NCBI GenBank assembly: GCA_902492105.1
Contig: CABUKD010000017.1
Span: forward strand, 1 to 41,240
Direction: 5' to 3'
DNA length: 41,240 bases
Source: an uncultured Clostridium sp.
Lineage (GTDB): Bacteria; Bacillota; Clostridia; TANB77; CAG-508
The position numbers and the translations under genes were made by a program. Shown here in pieces: positions 8,219 to 16,883 of the stretch. Below the pieces are notes generated by a model. It was given only the letters and a program-made list of their open reading frames with translations. It had not been told where the DNA came from and ran no database searches. The first letter of the stretch is position 1, and the number at the start of each line of letters is the position of its first letter.

Positions 8219-9295
8219 TTATGGCATATTTTCATATAAAGGTATGATAAAATTCAAAGTTGAATCTACCGTGTTGGATTCTTCATATATAGATTTCATG
8301 TTGTTTGCCTCTGATTGAGGTGCTAATAAATTTTGCATATATTGATGTGTATATAATTCTCCATCTTGATTAACAATGTCAAATTTTTGCAAATATAGTG
8401 TGTTTTGTCCCACATTAATATAATCTGTTTTTACAAAACCCACTCCGCCAATTAAAGCTTCTTCTAAGGAATCCCATCCTTGTTCATAGGCATAACTAGC
8501 TGCATTTTGTAAAATTTCCTCTCTTGAATTTCCGGTAGCTCTTATATTGAATGGGTTATATACAACTACTCCATTATATTCATAGCCTCTTGATAAAACA
8601 GTTCCACTTCTTCCTTGCTCTTGTATTAACCTAGAAGTAATAAAGTAAGCATCAACATTCGCATTTTTACCTGCTTCTATCAGAGCCTGTGCAACACTAT
8701 CACCTGCTAGAAAAGAATCTTCTGTAAGTGATTTTATTCCTTCTACTGTTTGAGCTCCTTCTGTGTATTTTAATTCTAAAAATTGAAATATATTATCTTC
8801 ATTTAAGATGTTTCTAGGATCCATTTGATGACTTATTGCTATATCTGAAGCACATAACCATGTTCCATTATCATACCTTTTGTCTCCACAAATTTCACAT
8901 CTCCAATCCTCCGAATATGAAAAAGAATCTGGAATTAAATTTAAAGGATTTGTTCTTGCATCAGAATGTCCTTCATTTGCAATCACTTCTTCCCAATCAA
9001 GTCTTGTATAAAATAAAGTAAAAGTCCAATTTGGATGACTTTCTTGCAAAGTATCTATTAATTCTTTATATCCAGGATATTTAGCTTCGTTTAAATTATT
9101 TCCATTATATATTTCATATTTTTGTTTACTCTCTTCTACTTTAATAATGGAAATAATGATTAATGCAATTACGATGATAAAAAGAATAATAACCAATATT
9201 TTAATTTGTATTGGAACCGATTTTATTTTATCTTTTACATTTCTTATTATATTTTTCATTAAATTCTTTATTTGTTCTAATTGATTTATTTCCAT
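8219..9295 (-). CDS. membrane-anchored beta-N-acetylglucosaminidase
   Basis: Cell-wall hydrolase that cleaves peptidoglycan glycan strands. The 358-residue product has a charged N-terminus, one TM anchor (about 32-50), a region with HPNWTFTLFYTRLDWEEVI (about 90-110) typical of secreted glucosaminidases, a possible CxxC pair (CEICG, about 133), and the glucosaminidase core at about 200-300. That core contains FITSRLIQEQGRSGT, with a plausible catalytic Glu, and YNPFNIRATG, typical of LytD-like enzymes. It points to growth- or sporulation-linked wall remodelling. It begins about 30 nt after the end of the epimerase gene and may be its operon partner. Confidence 0.85.
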   Translation of the reverse strand: MEINQLEQIKNLMKNIIRNVKDKIKSVPIQIKILVIILFIIVIALIIISIIKVEESKQKYEIYNGNNLNEAKYPGYKELIDTLQESHPNWTFTLFYTRLDWEEVIANEGHSDARTNPLNLIPDSFSYSEDWRCEICGDKRYDNGTWLCASDIAISHQMDPRNILNEDNIFQFLELKYTEGAQTVEGIKSLTEDSFLAGDSVAQALIEAGKNANVDAYFITSRLIQEQGRSGTVLSRGYEYNGVVVYNPFNIRATGNSREEILQNAASYAYEQGWDSLEEALIGGVGFVKTDYINVGQNTLYLQKFDIVNQDGELYTHQYMQNLLAPQSEANNMKSIYEESNTVDSTLNFIIPLYENMP

Positions 9296-9324
9296 ATTTT
9301 TGTACCATATAAAATAATTAGTAT

Positions 9325-10338
9325 TTAAATGTCTTTTACTAAATTATTTTTTCCTAAATAAATAATCGTATCTTTTAAAGTTTCTTCTATTGGACGAGGT
9401 TCATAGCCAAGCTCTTTTGTAGCTTTTTCATGACTAAAGTTAGAATTAGATTGCAAAGTATACAAAGAATAACTAGTATATAAAGGTGGCATTTTGCGAA
9501 TTTTATAATAAACTTCTGATAATGGTGCTGTTAATCTAGCAAACCATAGTGGTAAAACTGTTTTAATCATTTTTTTATTAGAAAGATTTGCAACAATATT
9601 GATAATTTCTTGAACAGTAAAATAATGGTTCGTAACAATATAACATTCTCCTTTTCTACCTTTTTCTGTGCAAGCCAAGATGGCATTTGTAACATCACGA
9701 ACATCTACGAAATCATAACCACCTTTTACTAAAGCGGTTAAATTATGATTTAAAAAATCAATAATCATAGAAGTTAAATGTCCATTGCCCAAATCATAAG
9801 GTCCAATAATACCAGAAGGATGAATAATAGAAGCATCTAGTCCTTCCTTAGTAGCATCTAAAACATATTGACTAGCAATTGCTTTTGTTTTAGCATATAA
9901 TCCTGTAACAGCATCTGGATGAAAAGAAGAAACTTCTTTTATTAAACTTCCTTTTTCTCCTTCTGGAATCGCATGAACACTACTAATATGTACTAGTTTT
10001 TTTACTGCATATTTTTTGCATAAATTTACAATATTTTTTGTTCCATTTACATTTACTGAATATACTCTTTCGTCATAATGAGAACTAATAGATACAATTC
10101 CAGCACAATGAATAACAATTACTTCATAATCTTCCAAATCTTGAAAAAGTGATTCTACTTCTTTTAAATTTCGAATATCTCCATAAAACATATTTACTTT
10201 TTCTTTTTGTAAATCATTATGAACTACTTGTTTTAAATCAAAGCCTCGAATAGTAGCTCCTTGTTTTAATAATTCTCTTGCTACAGTACTACCAAGATGT
10301 CCTAATATTCCAGTAATTAGATATATTCTTTGCAACAT
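9325..10338 (-). CDS. NAD(P)-dependent epimerase/dehydratase (extended SDR)
   Basis: A 337-residue extended short-chain dehydrogenase. It has an N-terminal nucleotide-binding motif TGILGHLGSTVA (about 9-20), YGDIRN (about 54), a Ser at HISSVHAIPEG (about 120) and the catalytic pair in GLYAKTKA (YxxxK, about 150). It most resembles dihydroflavonol-4-reductase or 3-beta-HSD-like bacterial proteins; the substrate is unknown. It lies 25 nt after the FeS flavoprotein gene, so it is probably the last gene of the nadD-nadE unit. The ATG is followed by no competing start. Confidence 0.86.
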   Translation of the reverse strand: MLQRIYLITGILGHLGSTVARELLKQGATIRGFDLKQVVHNDLQKEKVNMFYGDIRNLKEVESLFQDLEDYEVIVIHCAGIVSISSHYDERVYSVNVNGTKNIVNLCKKYAVKKLVHISSVHAIPEGEKGSLIKEVSSFHPDAVTGLYAKTKAIASQYVLDATKEGLDASIIHPSGIIGPYDLGNGHLTSMIIDFLNHNLTALVKGGYDFVDVRDVTNAILACTEKGRKGECYIVTNHYFTVQEIINIVANLSNKKMIKTVLPLWFARLTAPLSEVYYKIRKMPPLYTSYSLYTLQSNSNFSHEKATKELGYEPRPIEETLKDTIIYLGKNNLVKDI

Positions 10339-10363
10339 TTATCACCTACTTCTTTTGTATATT

Positions 10364-11002
10364 TTATTCTCTAATAAAATTGGTATAATGTGTTTCTTCT
10401 TGTTTTGGTGGTTCTATTCCTTTTTCTTTTCCTGCTTCTATACATTTTAAATAATAAGCCATATTTTTACCAAGGATTTTCATAATTTGCATTCCTTCTT
10501 CATCTTTCTTTACATCTTCTGGAGTAGCTCCATGAACCATATTCCAATATCTTGATGAAATAATTGGCATTTGTGTAATACCAAAATATTTATTTAATTG
10601 GTCATAGGTAGCTGTTGTTCCAGCTCTTCTTGCAGAAATTACGGTTGCGGCTGGTTTAAATAAAAATCTATCTGCTTTACCTCCTAAAGAAGCAGAGTAA
10701 AAAACTCTATCCATAAAAGATGTTATTGCTCCTGTGGCACCTGCGTAATGCACTGGCGAACCGAATATAAATCCATCTGCTTCTTGTGCTTTCTCTACAA
10801 ATTCATTTACTACATCATCAAATACACATTTACCTGTTTTAGCACAAGTTTTGCATGCAATGCATCCTGCAATTGGTTTAATTCCTATCCAAAATATTTC
10901 TGTGTCTATTCCTTCCTCATTTAGACTTTTTGCTACTTCTTCTAAAGCTGTGTTTACACAACCATTTTTATGTGGTCCTCCATTAACTAATAAAACTTTC
11001 AT
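10364..11002 (-). CDS. iron-sulfur flavoprotein (NADPH-dependent FMN reductase family)
   Basis: A 212-residue flavodoxin-fold protein that binds FMN. It has the N-terminal loop NGGPHKNGCVNTAL (about 7-20) and the cysteine cluster C-x2-C-x2-C-x5-C in AGCIACKTCAKTGKC (about 46-60), typical of 4Fe-4S flavoproteins, followed by FGSPVHYAGATGA (about 80-93). It is predicted to carry electrons in anaerobic redox metabolism; the partner is unknown. It starts 5 nt after the nadE stop, so it is likely co-transcribed with NAD synthesis genes. Confidence 0.88.
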   Translation of the reverse strand: MKVLLVNGGPHKNGCVNTALEEVAKSLNEEGIDTEIFWIGIKPIAGCIACKTCAKTGKCVFDDVVNEFVEKAQEADGFIFGSPVHYAGATGAITSFMDRVFYSASLGGKADRFLFKPAATVISARRAGTTATYDQLNKYFGITQMPIISSRYWNMVHGATPEDVKKDEEGMQIMKILGKNMAYYLKCIEAGKEKGIEPPKQEETHYTNFIRE

Positions 11003-11007
11003 TTTTA

Positions 11008-11784
11008 CTATCTCCTTTCAAAAAAATTTTTTCTTTCAAATTCATAAACAGGTACTAAACTTCTTTTGTGTTCTGAATTTTGATGCCTCCTTAGTATTTC
11101 TTGTTTTGCTTTTTCTTCTGTATTACCTGTTTCAATCATTTCTTCTATTTGTCTATATTGAATTCCCATTTTTTCTTCATCTGTTAGTCCACCTAGTCCA
11201 TCATTTGGCGGCTTTTTTAATATTTTTTCTGGAACTCCTAACATTTTTCCAATTGTTAATACTTCTTCTACCGTGAAATTGCCAATAGGGTTAAAATCTG
11301 AACTATTATCTCCCCATTTTGTTGTATATCCTACCATTCTTTCACAAAGGTTTCCAGTTCCTATTACTAAATAGTTTAGCGTTTGTGCAATGGCATATAA
11401 AGTTGCCATTCTTAATCTAGGTTTTGTATTAATGGTAGATTCTTTTGATAGATTTTGTGATAAATCTGTTGTTAAGATGTATTGCAATGCTTCTTCTAGC
11501 TTTTGATAAGTAGTAGTCAAATCTACTTGGATTTGCTTTACTCCAAAAGTTTTAGCAACTAAGTTAGCATCTTCTAAATCAGTACTATTAGAAAAGCATG
11601 GCATAGATACTGCAAGTACATTTTCTTTTCCTATTGCTTTTACTGCCATTGCAAGAACAGTTGCAGAATCTTTTCCACCGCTATTTCCTATCACGATTCC
11701 TTTATTCCCAGATTTTTCTACATAGGCTCTAATCCAACTAATAGCATTTTCCATTTCTTTTTCTAATTTTTCTTTTTCTAACAT
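11008..11784 (-). CDS. nadE: NAD+ synthase (ammonia-dependent)
   Basis: Makes NAD+ from nicotinic acid adenine dinucleotide, ATP and ammonia. The 258-residue product has no glutaminase domain, so it uses free NH3. It has the PP-loop SGGKDSAT (about 34-41), then GTGNLCERMVGYTTKWGD (about 147-164) and KPPNDGLGGLTDE (about 196-208), where family members usually read KxPTADLxxxQxDE. That makes it a divergent short form. It is preceded at 14 nt by nadD, the enzyme that supplies its substrate. The start has a usable GA-rich site (GAGAGGAAA). Confidence 0.93.
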   Translation of the reverse strand: MLEKEKLEKEMENAISWIRAYVEKSGNKGIVIGNSGGKDSATVLAMAVKAIGKENVLAVSMPCFSNSTDLEDANLVAKTFGVKQIQVDLTTTYQKLEEALQYILTTDLSQNLSKESTINTKPRLRMATLYAIAQTLNYLVIGTGNLCERMVGYTTKWGDNSSDFNPIGNFTVEEVLTIGKMLGVPEKILKKPPNDGLGGLTDEEKMGIQYRQIEEMIETGNTEEKAKQEILRRHQNSEHKRSLVPVYEFERKNFFERR

Positions 11785-11798
11785 TTTTTCCTCTCTTT

Positions 11799-12404
11799 TT
11801 ATTGATACAATTTATTTTCATAAATATAATTAACTACTTCATCAGGTGCAAAATAACGAATGCTCTTTTGTTTTTTCAAATTCTCTCTTGCAAAAGTAGA
11901 ACTTAAATTACTAATAATATTATTTTTAGCAATGATAAAACATTGTTTATTTTCCGTTAAAAATTGGTCAGCTTGAATAATTTCTTCTATAGATTCATTT
12001 TGACGTTCTAATACATAAACTTTAAAATTACTAACAAGTTCTTCTCGATTTTTCCACCAGTACAACTCTTTTAAATTATCACTTCCTATAATAAAACCCA
12101 TTTCATATTCTGGATATATTTTAGCCAAAGCTTTTAGTGTTTCAATTGTATAAAGTGGTCTTGGACTATCTATTTCTATTCTAGATACTTCAAATTGTTC
12201 ATTTTTATCACAAACCAATTTTAACATTTGATATCTATGTTCATTAGCAATTAAATCTCTTTTTTGGTATTTACTGTTCACAGGTACAAAAATAATTTTT
12301 TGGATTTGAGTATATTCGTTTATTAGTTGTTGTGCTAATGAAAAATGAGAATTAAGAGGCGGATTAAAAGATCCTCCGTACATAAGAATTTGTTTTTTGT
12401 TCAT
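11799..12404 (-). CDS. nadD: nicotinate-nucleotide adenylyltransferase
   Basis: Adenylates nicotinate mononucleotide, the step before NadE. The 201-residue product has the nucleotidyltransferase signature GGSFNPPLNSH (about 10-20); the usual PPHxGH reads PPLNSH here, so the first His is replaced while the second is kept. The second motif is LSSTFAR (about 168-174), the usual SSTxxR. Adjacent nadE confirms the pathway. The start ATG has AGGA about ten bases upstream. This is the first gene of the four-gene run ending at 9325. Confidence 0.9.
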   Translation of the reverse strand: MNKKQILMYGGSFNPPLNSHFSLAQQLINEYTQIQKIIFVPVNSKYQKRDLIANEHRYQMLKLVCDKNEQFEVSRIEIDSPRPLYTIETLKALAKIYPEYEMGFIIGSDNLKELYWWKNREELVSNFKVYVLERQNESIEEIIQADQFLTENKQCFIIAKNNIISNLSSTFARENLKKQKSIRYFAPDEVVNYIYENKLYQ

Positions 12405-12503
12405 TTTTGTTTTTTCCTATATCTTCTAATTTTTTACTATTTACATTATATTATTTTATCCTTTAAAAAGCAAACCCTTGAAATAATAAAAAGTTTTTCA
12501 TAT

Positions 12504-13016
12504 TTATTCTATATTTCTATAAGATGATGCTTTTGGAGGAGTTTTACCTTTTATTACATTATGATAATAATCATATGTTAAAACAGGTTTATCATTTATT
12601 ATCTCGCTTTTTTGAACTTCTAGCACAAAAATGGTATGAGTAGAACAGTCTATTTCTTGTATGATATTAGCTTCTATATATGCAGATACACATTGTGTAA
12701 CAATTGGTATTTGATTTTGACCCATAATATATTGCGTGTTTTCTAGTTTATCAAAATTTTCACTTGTTCTAAAACCAAATTTTCCAATTAATAGCATATC
12801 TGCTTCTTGATTTAATACAGAAATATTTACTTTTTTAGATTTTTTCATTATTTTATTTGTATAATTATCCTTGTTCACAATTACCACTAATTTTGGTTTT
12901 TCTTCTGGTGTAGCTTGAACCACTGTGTTAACAATACAACCAGAAAAAGTATCCTCATATTTGGTGGTAATAATATACAAGCCATAACTTAACTTTGTAA
13001 GTGCATTTATATCCAT
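12504..13016 (-). CDS. flavin reductase domain protein
   Basis: A 170-residue FMN-binding split-barrel flavin reductase. It begins MDINALTKLSYGLYIIT, like the flavin domain of clostridial high-molecular-weight rubredoxins, but has no rubredoxin domain (no CxxC pairs). THTIFVLEV and VLTYDYYHNVIKG fit the family's C-terminal half. I chose the start at 13016 because AAGGAG sits 7 nt upstream; an in-frame upstream start would add 20 residues without support. Likely role: reduction of flavin or transfer of electrons from NAD(P)H to a partner such as a rubredoxin or flavodoxin. Confidence 0.85.
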   Translation of the reverse strand: MDINALTKLSYGLYIITTKYEDTFSGCIVNTVVQATPEEKPKLVVIVNKDNYTNKIMKKSKKVNISVLNQEADMLLIGKFGFRTSENFDKLENTQYIMGQNQIPIVTQCVSAYIEANIIQEIDCSTHTIFVLEVQKSEIINDKPVLTYDYYHNVIKGKTPPKASSYRNIE

Positions 13017-13129
13017 ATAAAAACTCCTTTCATAGTTTGATAAACACATCATAACATGAATGGAGTTTTTTGGCAATGTTTCGTTTTATATATAGACGCT
13101 ATTTTTGCGAAAATATTTGGTGGGTAATT

Positions 13130-14740
13130 TTACTGTTCTTCTCCTTCTATAAAAGTTTTTAATATAGCAATATTTTTAATTTCTTTCGGTTCAATTTTTA
13201 AAGGATTTTGGTCTAATACAACCATATTGGCTAACTTGCCTTCTTTGAAAGAGCCCTTTTTGTTTTCTTCAAAATATTGGTAAGCACCATTAATGGTAAT
13301 TGCCTTTAATGCAGAGTAAACATCTATTTTTTCTTCTTCTCCTAGTACTTTTCCATCTTTTGTCATTCGATTTACAGCACACCATACATTTTCAAGCATA
13401 TTAGGAGGAAGTACTGGAGTGTCTTGATGAAAGGTAAATTTTAGTTGTAAAGCCTTGGCTGTTTTGGCAGGACTAATAGCTTTAGCTCTTTCCCATCCTA
13501 GATTTTTAATATGAATATCTCCCCAATAATAAGTATGGGTATTAAAAAAAGAAGGAATAGCGTTTAATTCTTTTATCTTTTTTAGCTGTTCTTTTTGAAT
13601 CATTTGTGCATGAATAATAACAGGTCTAATAGCTTGTATTTCCCCTTTTGGAAATTTTTCTAGTATCGTGATAAACTGATTGATAGCTTCATCACCATTA
13701 CAATGGGCTAAAATTTGCATTTTATTTTGTAAAGCTAATTGAATAGCTTTTTCCACATCTTCATCCCTTTTAGCTGGATAGCCTTTATATTCTTTTTCGT
13801 TTTCATAGGGAGAACTAAGCCATGCTGTTTTTCCTTGTGGAGAACCATCTAAAATGATTTTGTAACCACCAATTTTTAAGTGATGATAGTATTCTGGTTG
13901 ATTGCTTTCTGTTTCTTCTCTATTATTTCGTACGTTCTCTTTTTCTTGCAAAATTTCTTCACTTGCGGAAATATCAATATAGCAAACAGTATCTACCATT
14001 ATTTTTTTCTCTTCAGCAGCTTTTTTTAATAGTTTCCATTCTTGCTGTTTGGTTAAACCATCTTGTAGAGTTGTAATACCATTCTTCAAATAAATTTTTT
14101 GTGCTTCTTGTAATAATTCTACCATTTCATCATCAGAAATTTGATTTGCCACTTTTGCATTTTGTATAAAAGCATTTTCTTCTAGGTAACCATTTAATGT
14201 ACCATCTTTTTCATTTCTACCATAATGTCCACCTGGAATGTCTGGTGTATTTTCATGTATTTGCATGAGTTTTAGACCATAAGAATTGGTAACTCCCATA
14301 TGTCCTGAAACGTGAGAGATTAAGATTGGGTTTTGTTTACTTACTTCATCTAATTCCAAATTGGTAGGATGTCTTTTTTCTTTTAATAAATATGGATCAT
14401 ATCCAAAACCTATTATCCATTTTTTGTTTTCTATTTTTTGACTTTCTTTTCTTTGTTTTAGTTTCTCTATAATTTCATGAATACTTTTACAATCACTTAA
14501 ATTAACAAATTTTAAAGTTTGAGCAAATGCAACAATATGACTATGAGAATCAATAAAACCTGGCATTAGTGTTTTTCCCTGTAAATCAATTATCTTTGTT
14601 TCTTTTTCTACCAATTGCTCCACTTCTGAAAGTGTTCCTATTTTTTCTATAATTCCATTTCTAATAAACATAGCTTCTGGACTTTCGTTTTCTTCGTCCA
14701 TAGTAATAATATCTCCATGATAAAATAATTGTGTTTTCAT
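13130..14740 (-). CDS. amidohydrolase family 3 (YtcJ-like)
   Basis: A 536-residue metal-dependent hydrolase. It has an N-terminal beta domain (1-60), the HxH metal motif in GFIDSHSHI (about 60-68), central blocks such as LDGSPQGKTAWL and ILAHCNGDEA (metal ligand His), HAQMIQ, and a C-terminal KEGKLANMVVLDQNP returning to the small beta domain. YtcJ-like enzymes are usually annotated as exoenzyme or amidohydrolase with unknown substrate. I chose ATG 14740 because AAGGAG lies 6 nt upstream; the longer frame starting at 14809 has no such site. It stands alone between two divergent neighbourhoods. Confidence 0.9.
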   Translation of the reverse strand: MKTQLFYHGDIITMDEENESPEAMFIRNGIIEKIGTLSEVEQLVEKETKIIDLQGKTLMPGFIDSHSHIVAFAQTLKFVNLSDCKSIHEIIEKLKQRKESQKIENKKWIIGFGYDPYLLKEKRHPTNLELDEVSKQNPILISHVSGHMGVTNSYGLKLMQIHENTPDIPGGHYGRNEKDGTLNGYLEENAFIQNAKVANQISDDEMVELLQEAQKIYLKNGITTLQDGLTKQQEWKLLKKAAEEKKIMVDTVCYIDISASEEILQEKENVRNNREETESNQPEYYHHLKIGGYKIILDGSPQGKTAWLSSPYENEKEYKGYPAKRDEDVEKAIQLALQNKMQILAHCNGDEAINQFITILEKFPKGEIQAIRPVIIHAQMIQKEQLKKIKELNAIPSFFNTHTYYWGDIHIKNLGWERAKAISPAKTAKALQLKFTFHQDTPVLPPNMLENVWCAVNRMTKDGKVLGEEEKIDVYSALKAITINGAYQYFEENKKGSFKEGKLANMVVLDQNPLKIEPKEIKNIAILKTFIEGEEQ

Positions 14741-14820
14741 TTTAATCTCCTTTTTCAATTTTCTATCTTTTTTTGTTATTATTATTTTACCTAAAAATAA
14801 GAAATACATACATAAAGAAT

Positions 14821-14901
14821 CTGTCCTAAAATTATATTAAAATTATTTTATAAAAGTATTAGAATTGTCTTTTGAGATTTTTAAGACAATTCTAATACTT
14901 T
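14821..14901. repeat. hairpin repeat family, copy 1 (shortest)
   Basis: A perfect 19-bp inverted repeat (14853-14871 and 14883-14901, arm AAAGTATTAGAATTGTCTT) around an 11-nt loop, preceded by CTGTCCTAAAAT at 14821. The stem and the outer GTCC motif recur at 30985-31108; the core also recurs, inverted, at 37731-37872. It lies 10 nt past the flavodoxin stop and can terminate that gene. Confidence 0.85.
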
Positions 14902-14911
14902 AGTTATATAT

Positions 14912-15601
14912 TTATTTCAAGCTATCAGTCCAAGCGTTTATATCAGAATCTGATGGATTGGAATTAAATCTTTGACCTTCTTGCCAATCTCCACCATTTG
15001 CTTCTTCTGCAAGTAAGTCTCCGCTTTGTCCTAATCCAGATGATGCTGATGTGCAAAATGGAATTACTGTTTTCCCATTAAAATCATTTGCTTTTACAAA
15101 TGTGTCTACAGGCCAAGCTGCAACTCCCCACCATATTGGATACCCAATTAACACAGTATCATAGCTATCCCAATTGTCTACCGTAGTAGAAACAAGTTCT
15201 ATATTTCGTAATGACTCATCTTCATGTTCTCTACTTACTCTTGAGTTATCATCTGTCCAGTCTAAATCAGCAGAAGAATATTCTTCTCGTGGTTGAAGTT
15301 CAAAAATATCAGCATTTAAGTTATTTGCAATTTTTTGTGCAACTTCTTCAGTATGACCTTGTGCAGAGAAGTATACTACTAAGGTTTTACCTGTTTGTGT
15401 AGTGTTTGTATTATCTACATTGTTTTCTTCTGGTAATGCAGTATTATTATTTTGTACATTTTCTTCTGTTTGGTCAATTGCTTCTGCTTGGTTTCTATTG
15501 TTTTCACTTTCATTTGAATTTTGATTCATAAAGTATGCTACTACTCCTACTATTACTAATAGAATTAAGATAATAATGAATACTATAACTTTTTTACTCA
15601 T
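14912..15601 (-). CDS. membrane-anchored flavodoxin
   Basis: A 229-residue protein: N-terminal TM anchor (about 5-24), an Asn/Glu-rich linker (25-68), then a complete flavodoxin domain. The phosphate-binding loop is VVYFSAQGHTEEVA (about 74-87), followed by IGYPIWWGVAAWPVDTF (about 152-168) and a C-terminal block CTSASSGLGQSG. It should carry electrons with FMN at the outer membrane face. A MerR-type promoter (15638-15668) stands before it, with SD AAGGAGGA. It was probably acquired or kept as part of the redox regulon with the MerR gene at 30.3 kb. Confidence 0.9.
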   Translation of the reverse strand: MSKKVIVFIIILILLVIVGVVAYFMNQNSNESENNRNQAEAIDQTEENVQNNNTALPEENNVDNTNTTQTGKTLVVYFSAQGHTEEVAQKIANNLNADIFELQPREEYSSADLDWTDDNSRVSREHEDESLRNIELVSTTVDNWDSYDTVLIGYPIWWGVAAWPVDTFVKANDFNGKTVIPFCTSASSGLGQSGDLLAEEANGGDWQEGQRFNSNPSDSDINAWTDSLK

Positions 15602-15637
15602 TCTTAAATTCCTCCTTTTTAATTTTACTATATTACT

Positions 15638-15668
15638 AATATATCATTTAGAGTTAACTCCAAGTCAA
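15638..15668 (-). promoter_or_regulatory. MerR-type promoter/operator, site a
   Basis: Read on the minus strand: -35 TTGACT (15668-15663), a 19-nt spacer, -10 TATATT (15643-15638). The spacer holds the near-palindrome CTTGGAGTTAACTCTAAA. The overlong 19-bp spacer with dyad is the hallmark of promoters activated by MerR-family proteins. It drives the flavodoxin. The same arrangement occurs at 16818-16848 and 30798-30828. Confidence 0.85.
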
Positions 15669-15766
15669 TTGGTGAAACAATTCCCTATGGAGTTATATAT
15701 TCTAAAACTCCAACTGATGATGCTTTAAGATTTTTGGATATAATAAAAACGGTTATAAATAATTAA
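15665..15766 (+). pseudogene. 3' remnant of a plus-strand gene, LysR-like tail
   Basis: An open plus-strand stretch with no start reads IGETIPYGVIYSKTPTDD, then ALRFLDIIKTVINN and TAA at 15764. This resembles the C-terminal tail of LysR-type regulators (…YGIIYSK…FIDIIK…). It is cut off by the MerR-type promoter immediately to the left. LysR genes often stand divergently beside flavodoxins, so it may be the leftover of a former regulator. The assignment is tentative because only about 33 residues remain. Confidence 0.4.
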
Positions 15767-15780
15767 TTAAATAATAATAA

Positions 15781-15866
15781 AATAGAAACTACTTTTTTAA
15801 TTGCTAATCCTTACTAAGTCACATTTATCTAGTAAGGATTAGCCTTTTAGATAGTGGTTTCTATTT
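15781..15866. terminator. large two-part hairpin between the DUF362 gene and the remnant
   Basis: Inner perfect 14-bp stem GCTAATCCTTACTA (15803-15816) with TAGTAAGGATTAGC (15830-15843); outer stem AATAGAAACTAC (15781-15792) with GTGGTTTCTATT (15855-15866), one mismatch. It begins 10 nt beyond the DUF362 stop and can end transcription from both sides. Confidence 0.7.
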
Positions 15867-15875
15867 ATTTTTATA

Positions 15876-16760
15876 TTATTCTACATTAATTAGCTCATAT
15901 TCTCTTGTTCCAAAGCTTAAGTCTGCAGCAGCTTCTATTGTATGAACTCCATGTCTACTTTCTACTCTTTCAATAAAATGCTCTTTTCCTGGATCATTGA
16001 AATTGTATACTAAATCAATACATGCTTGGTCAATTGCTATTGGGTCTGTACTTGCTAAAATTCCAATATCTTTCATACATGGATCTTCTGCAACAGCACA
16101 ACAATCACAATCTACAGATAAATTACACATAATATTGATATATACAATTTTATCTTTAAATAAATTATGAATTGATGATGCAGCATCTGCCATTGATTCT
16201 AAAAATTTATCTTGTTCTGGTAGGTTATCCCATATTTCATATTGATTTTTACTTCTTCCAGCAGAATGTATCCATGCTTTTCCTTCTGAAGATGCACAAC
16301 CAATAGATAATTGCTTTAGTGCTCCTCCATATCCTCCCATTGGATGTCCTTTAAAATGTGATAATATAAGCATAGAATCATAATTCATTAGATTTTTTCC
16401 TACATAATTTTTAGTTAGCACTTTTCCGTTTGGTATATCTAATTCTTTATCTGGTCCTTCTGCATCTAATAAGTCTACATTAAAATATTTAGTCCATTCG
16501 TGTTCATCTAATAACTTTCTGTGTTTTTCTGTTGAATTTCTTTCACCTGCATATGCAGTATTACATTCTACTACTGTTCCGTTTACATGTTCTACAATCT
16601 TTTTTACAAATTCAGGTCTTAAATAATTTTGATTTCCTTGTTCTCCTGAATGTAATTTTACAGCAACTTTACCAGGCAATTTTACTCCTAATATTTCATA
16701 CATTTTTATAACACTTTCTGGTGTTATTTCTTTTGTAAAATAAACCTTAGATTTTTCCAT
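15876..16760 (-). CDS. DUF362 domain protein
   Basis: A 294-residue DUF362 protein. It has VKLHSGEQGNQNYLRPEFV near the N-terminus, HFKGHPMGGYGGALKQLSIG in the middle and STDPIAIDQACIDLVYN near the end, all typical of the family. Many relatives carry a C-terminal ferredoxin domain. This one does not, but has a Cys-rich patch CDCCAVAEDPC (about 218-228) that may hold a metal or FeS centre. The function of the family is unsettled. A MerR-type promoter (16818-16848) stands directly upstream, which ties it to the flavodoxin and the MerR gene. SD AAGAAGGA. Confidence 0.86.
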   Translation of the reverse strand: MEKSKVYFTKEITPESVIKMYEILGVKLPGKVAVKLHSGEQGNQNYLRPEFVKKIVEHVNGTVVECNTAYAGERNSTEKHRKLLDEHEWTKYFNVDLLDAEGPDKELDIPNGKVLTKNYVGKNLMNYDSMLILSHFKGHPMGGYGGALKQLSIGCASSEGKAWIHSAGRSKNQYEIWDNLPEQDKFLESMADAASSIHNLFKDKIVYINIMCNLSVDCDCCAVAEDPCMKDIGILASTDPIAIDQACIDLVYNFNDPGKEHFIERVESRHGVHTIEAAADLSFGTREYELINVE

Positions 16761-16817
16761 GATAAAATCCTTCTTTCTTCTTAAATTTTTCGTATGTGTA
16801 AGTTAATGTCTTTTTAT

Positions 16818-16848
16818 AATATATCACTTAGAGTTAGCTCCAAGTCAA
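16818..16848 (-). promoter_or_regulatory. MerR-type promoter/operator, site b
   Basis: -35 TTGACT (16848-16843), a 19-nt spacer with dyad CTTGGAGCTAACTCTAAG, -10 TATATT (16823-16818) on the minus strand. It is nearly identical to the sites at 15638-15668 and 30798-30828 and lies in front of the DUF362 gene. Confidence 0.85.
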
Positions 16849-16883
16849 TATCTTTATAATTTTTTTATTAATTTGTTATCAAT

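Noticed and set aside
10851..11276. 141-codon plus-strand frame across the nadE/FeS flavoprotein border
   Set aside because: It lies opposite two clear genes and translates to low-complexity Phe/Leu runs.
12345..12527. 60-codon plus-strand frame upstream of nadD
   Set aside because: It covers the nadD start and its promoter region, is Phe/Leu-rich and lacks an SD.
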